From Chitinivibrionales bacterium (GTDB lineage Bacteria > Fibrobacterota > Chitinivibrionia > Chitinivibrionales > WJKA01), in the NCBI GenBank assembly GCA_014728215.1, contig WJLZ01000092.1, positions 1-43,617 on the forward strand: a stretch of DNA of 43,617 nucleotides, read 5' to 3'. The position numbers and the translations under genes were made by a program. Positions 43,280 to 43,617 of this stretch are shown piece by piece. The stretch's first letter is position 1; every line of letters starts with the position of its first letter. The notes under the pieces were generated by a model. That model was not told the DNA's origin. It worked only from the letters and a program-made list of their open reading frames with translations, and made no database searches.

Positions 43280-43617
43280 GGATTTTATGGGATTTCCGTC
43301 TGTTCTCCTATGGTTACGGCCAACGGGGAGTTGGACAATATGTACTCCGGTCTGCCCGGGCGATATTCGATGAGATACCGGATATATCGCTTTATATCTG
43401 GGGAGATATCGATAAAGTACCGGAACCATTACGATCCATTCCCTGCACCTGGATTCCCTGTCGAAAGGGAGGCTGGAAATCAGATCTTTTCACAATACCT
43501 TTCCTTATGAGGGGCCATAAAGTCGACCTATTTCATTACTGGATCGCACTGGGGCCGCTGTACCACATTGGTTTGGGGGGATTGCATCAGGCTCCTTTCC
43601 TTGCAACAGTGTACGAT
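43276..43617 (+). CDS. Glycosyltransferase, GT4-like (partial, cut by right edge)
   Basis: The ATG at 43276 overlaps the previous stop (ATGA) and the frame stays open for 114 codons to the window end. The N-terminus ILWDFRLFSYGYGQRGVGQY contains the RGVGQY motif typical of GT4 acceptor-side loops, and VDLFHYWIALGPLY resembles the next GT-B strand. Only about a third of a normal protein is visible, so the family call rests on the N-terminal motif and on its place in a glycosyltransferase series. Confidence 0.75.
   Translation, partial: MRILWDFRLFSYGYGQRGVGQYVLRSARAIFDEIPDISLYIWGDIDKVPEPLRSIPCTWIPCRKGGWKSDLFTIPFLMRGHKVDLFHYWIALGPLYHIGLGGLHQAPFLATVYD

Noticed and set aside
1-43617. CRISPR arrays, insertion sequences, prophage or integrase genes
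   Set aside because: I saw no spaced direct repeats, transposase motifs or phage structural genes on either strand.

Overview
The window reads as a piece of chromosome from a Gram-negative, diderm bacterium. The evidence is several outer-membrane beta-barrel proteins, a lipoprotein with a lipobox, an ExbB/ExbD/TonB-type energising module, a class A penicillin-binding protein, and Wza/Wzc-type polysaccharide export. The gene mix (citramalate synthase, a long KARI, many TTG and GTG starts, a gliding-machine-like envelope cluster) would suit the Fibrobacterota/Chitinispirillia or a related deep lineage. That assignment is inference only. No phage, insertion sequence or CRISPR array was seen.

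Region 1 (1-10263) is mixed envelope and housekeeping. It holds the 5' part of a GDP-L-fucose synthase gene (minus strand, running off the left edge), two tightly coupled outer-membrane-type proteins, a Wzi-like capsule-assembly barrel, a PBP1A, a secreted parallel beta-helix protein with calcium-binding thrombospondin-3 repeats, and uronate isomerase. Region 2 (10445-13051) is a three-PAS, GAF, SpoIIE-phosphatase signalling protein.

Region 3 (13117-23330) is a branched-chain amino acid operon: ilvB, ilvN, ilvC, leuA, an isochorismatase-fold protein with a long acidic tail, leuB, cimA, ilvE. Upstream of ilvB lies a 33-codon ORF rich in Leu, Val and Ile codons. It is followed by a 13-bp rho-independent terminator and by alternating complementary segments, which is the layout of a ribosome-mediated transcription attenuator. 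ilvB carries a four-cysteine insertion near its C-terminal end. ilvD, leuC and leuD are not in the window. A STAS protein, a YchJ-like SEC-C protein and a tRNA-Arg(ACG) gene follow.

Region 4 (24700-37257) is the most striking part. A small MerR-type HTH gene is followed by two related outer-membrane barrel/coiled-coil proteins, a giant exported TPR protein, a giant TPR lipoprotein ending in a jelly-roll-like domain, a small secreted protein, one ExbB/TolQ, two ExbD/TolR and an AgmX/PglI-type TonB-like protein. One TolQ, two TolR, a TonB/AgmX protein, TPR proteins and paired barrels is the composition of the Myxococcus Agl-Glt gliding machine. The first ExbD has Asn where the proton-carrying Asp normally sits, while the second keeps it.

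Region 5 (37293-43617) continues on the same strand with polysaccharide export (Wza-like, Wzc-like tyrosine kinase), a methyltransferase and three glycosyltransferases, the last cut by the right edge. The likely overall theme of regions 4 and 5 is a proton-driven trans-envelope machine encoded next to, and possibly co-transcribed with, export of a surface polysaccharide.
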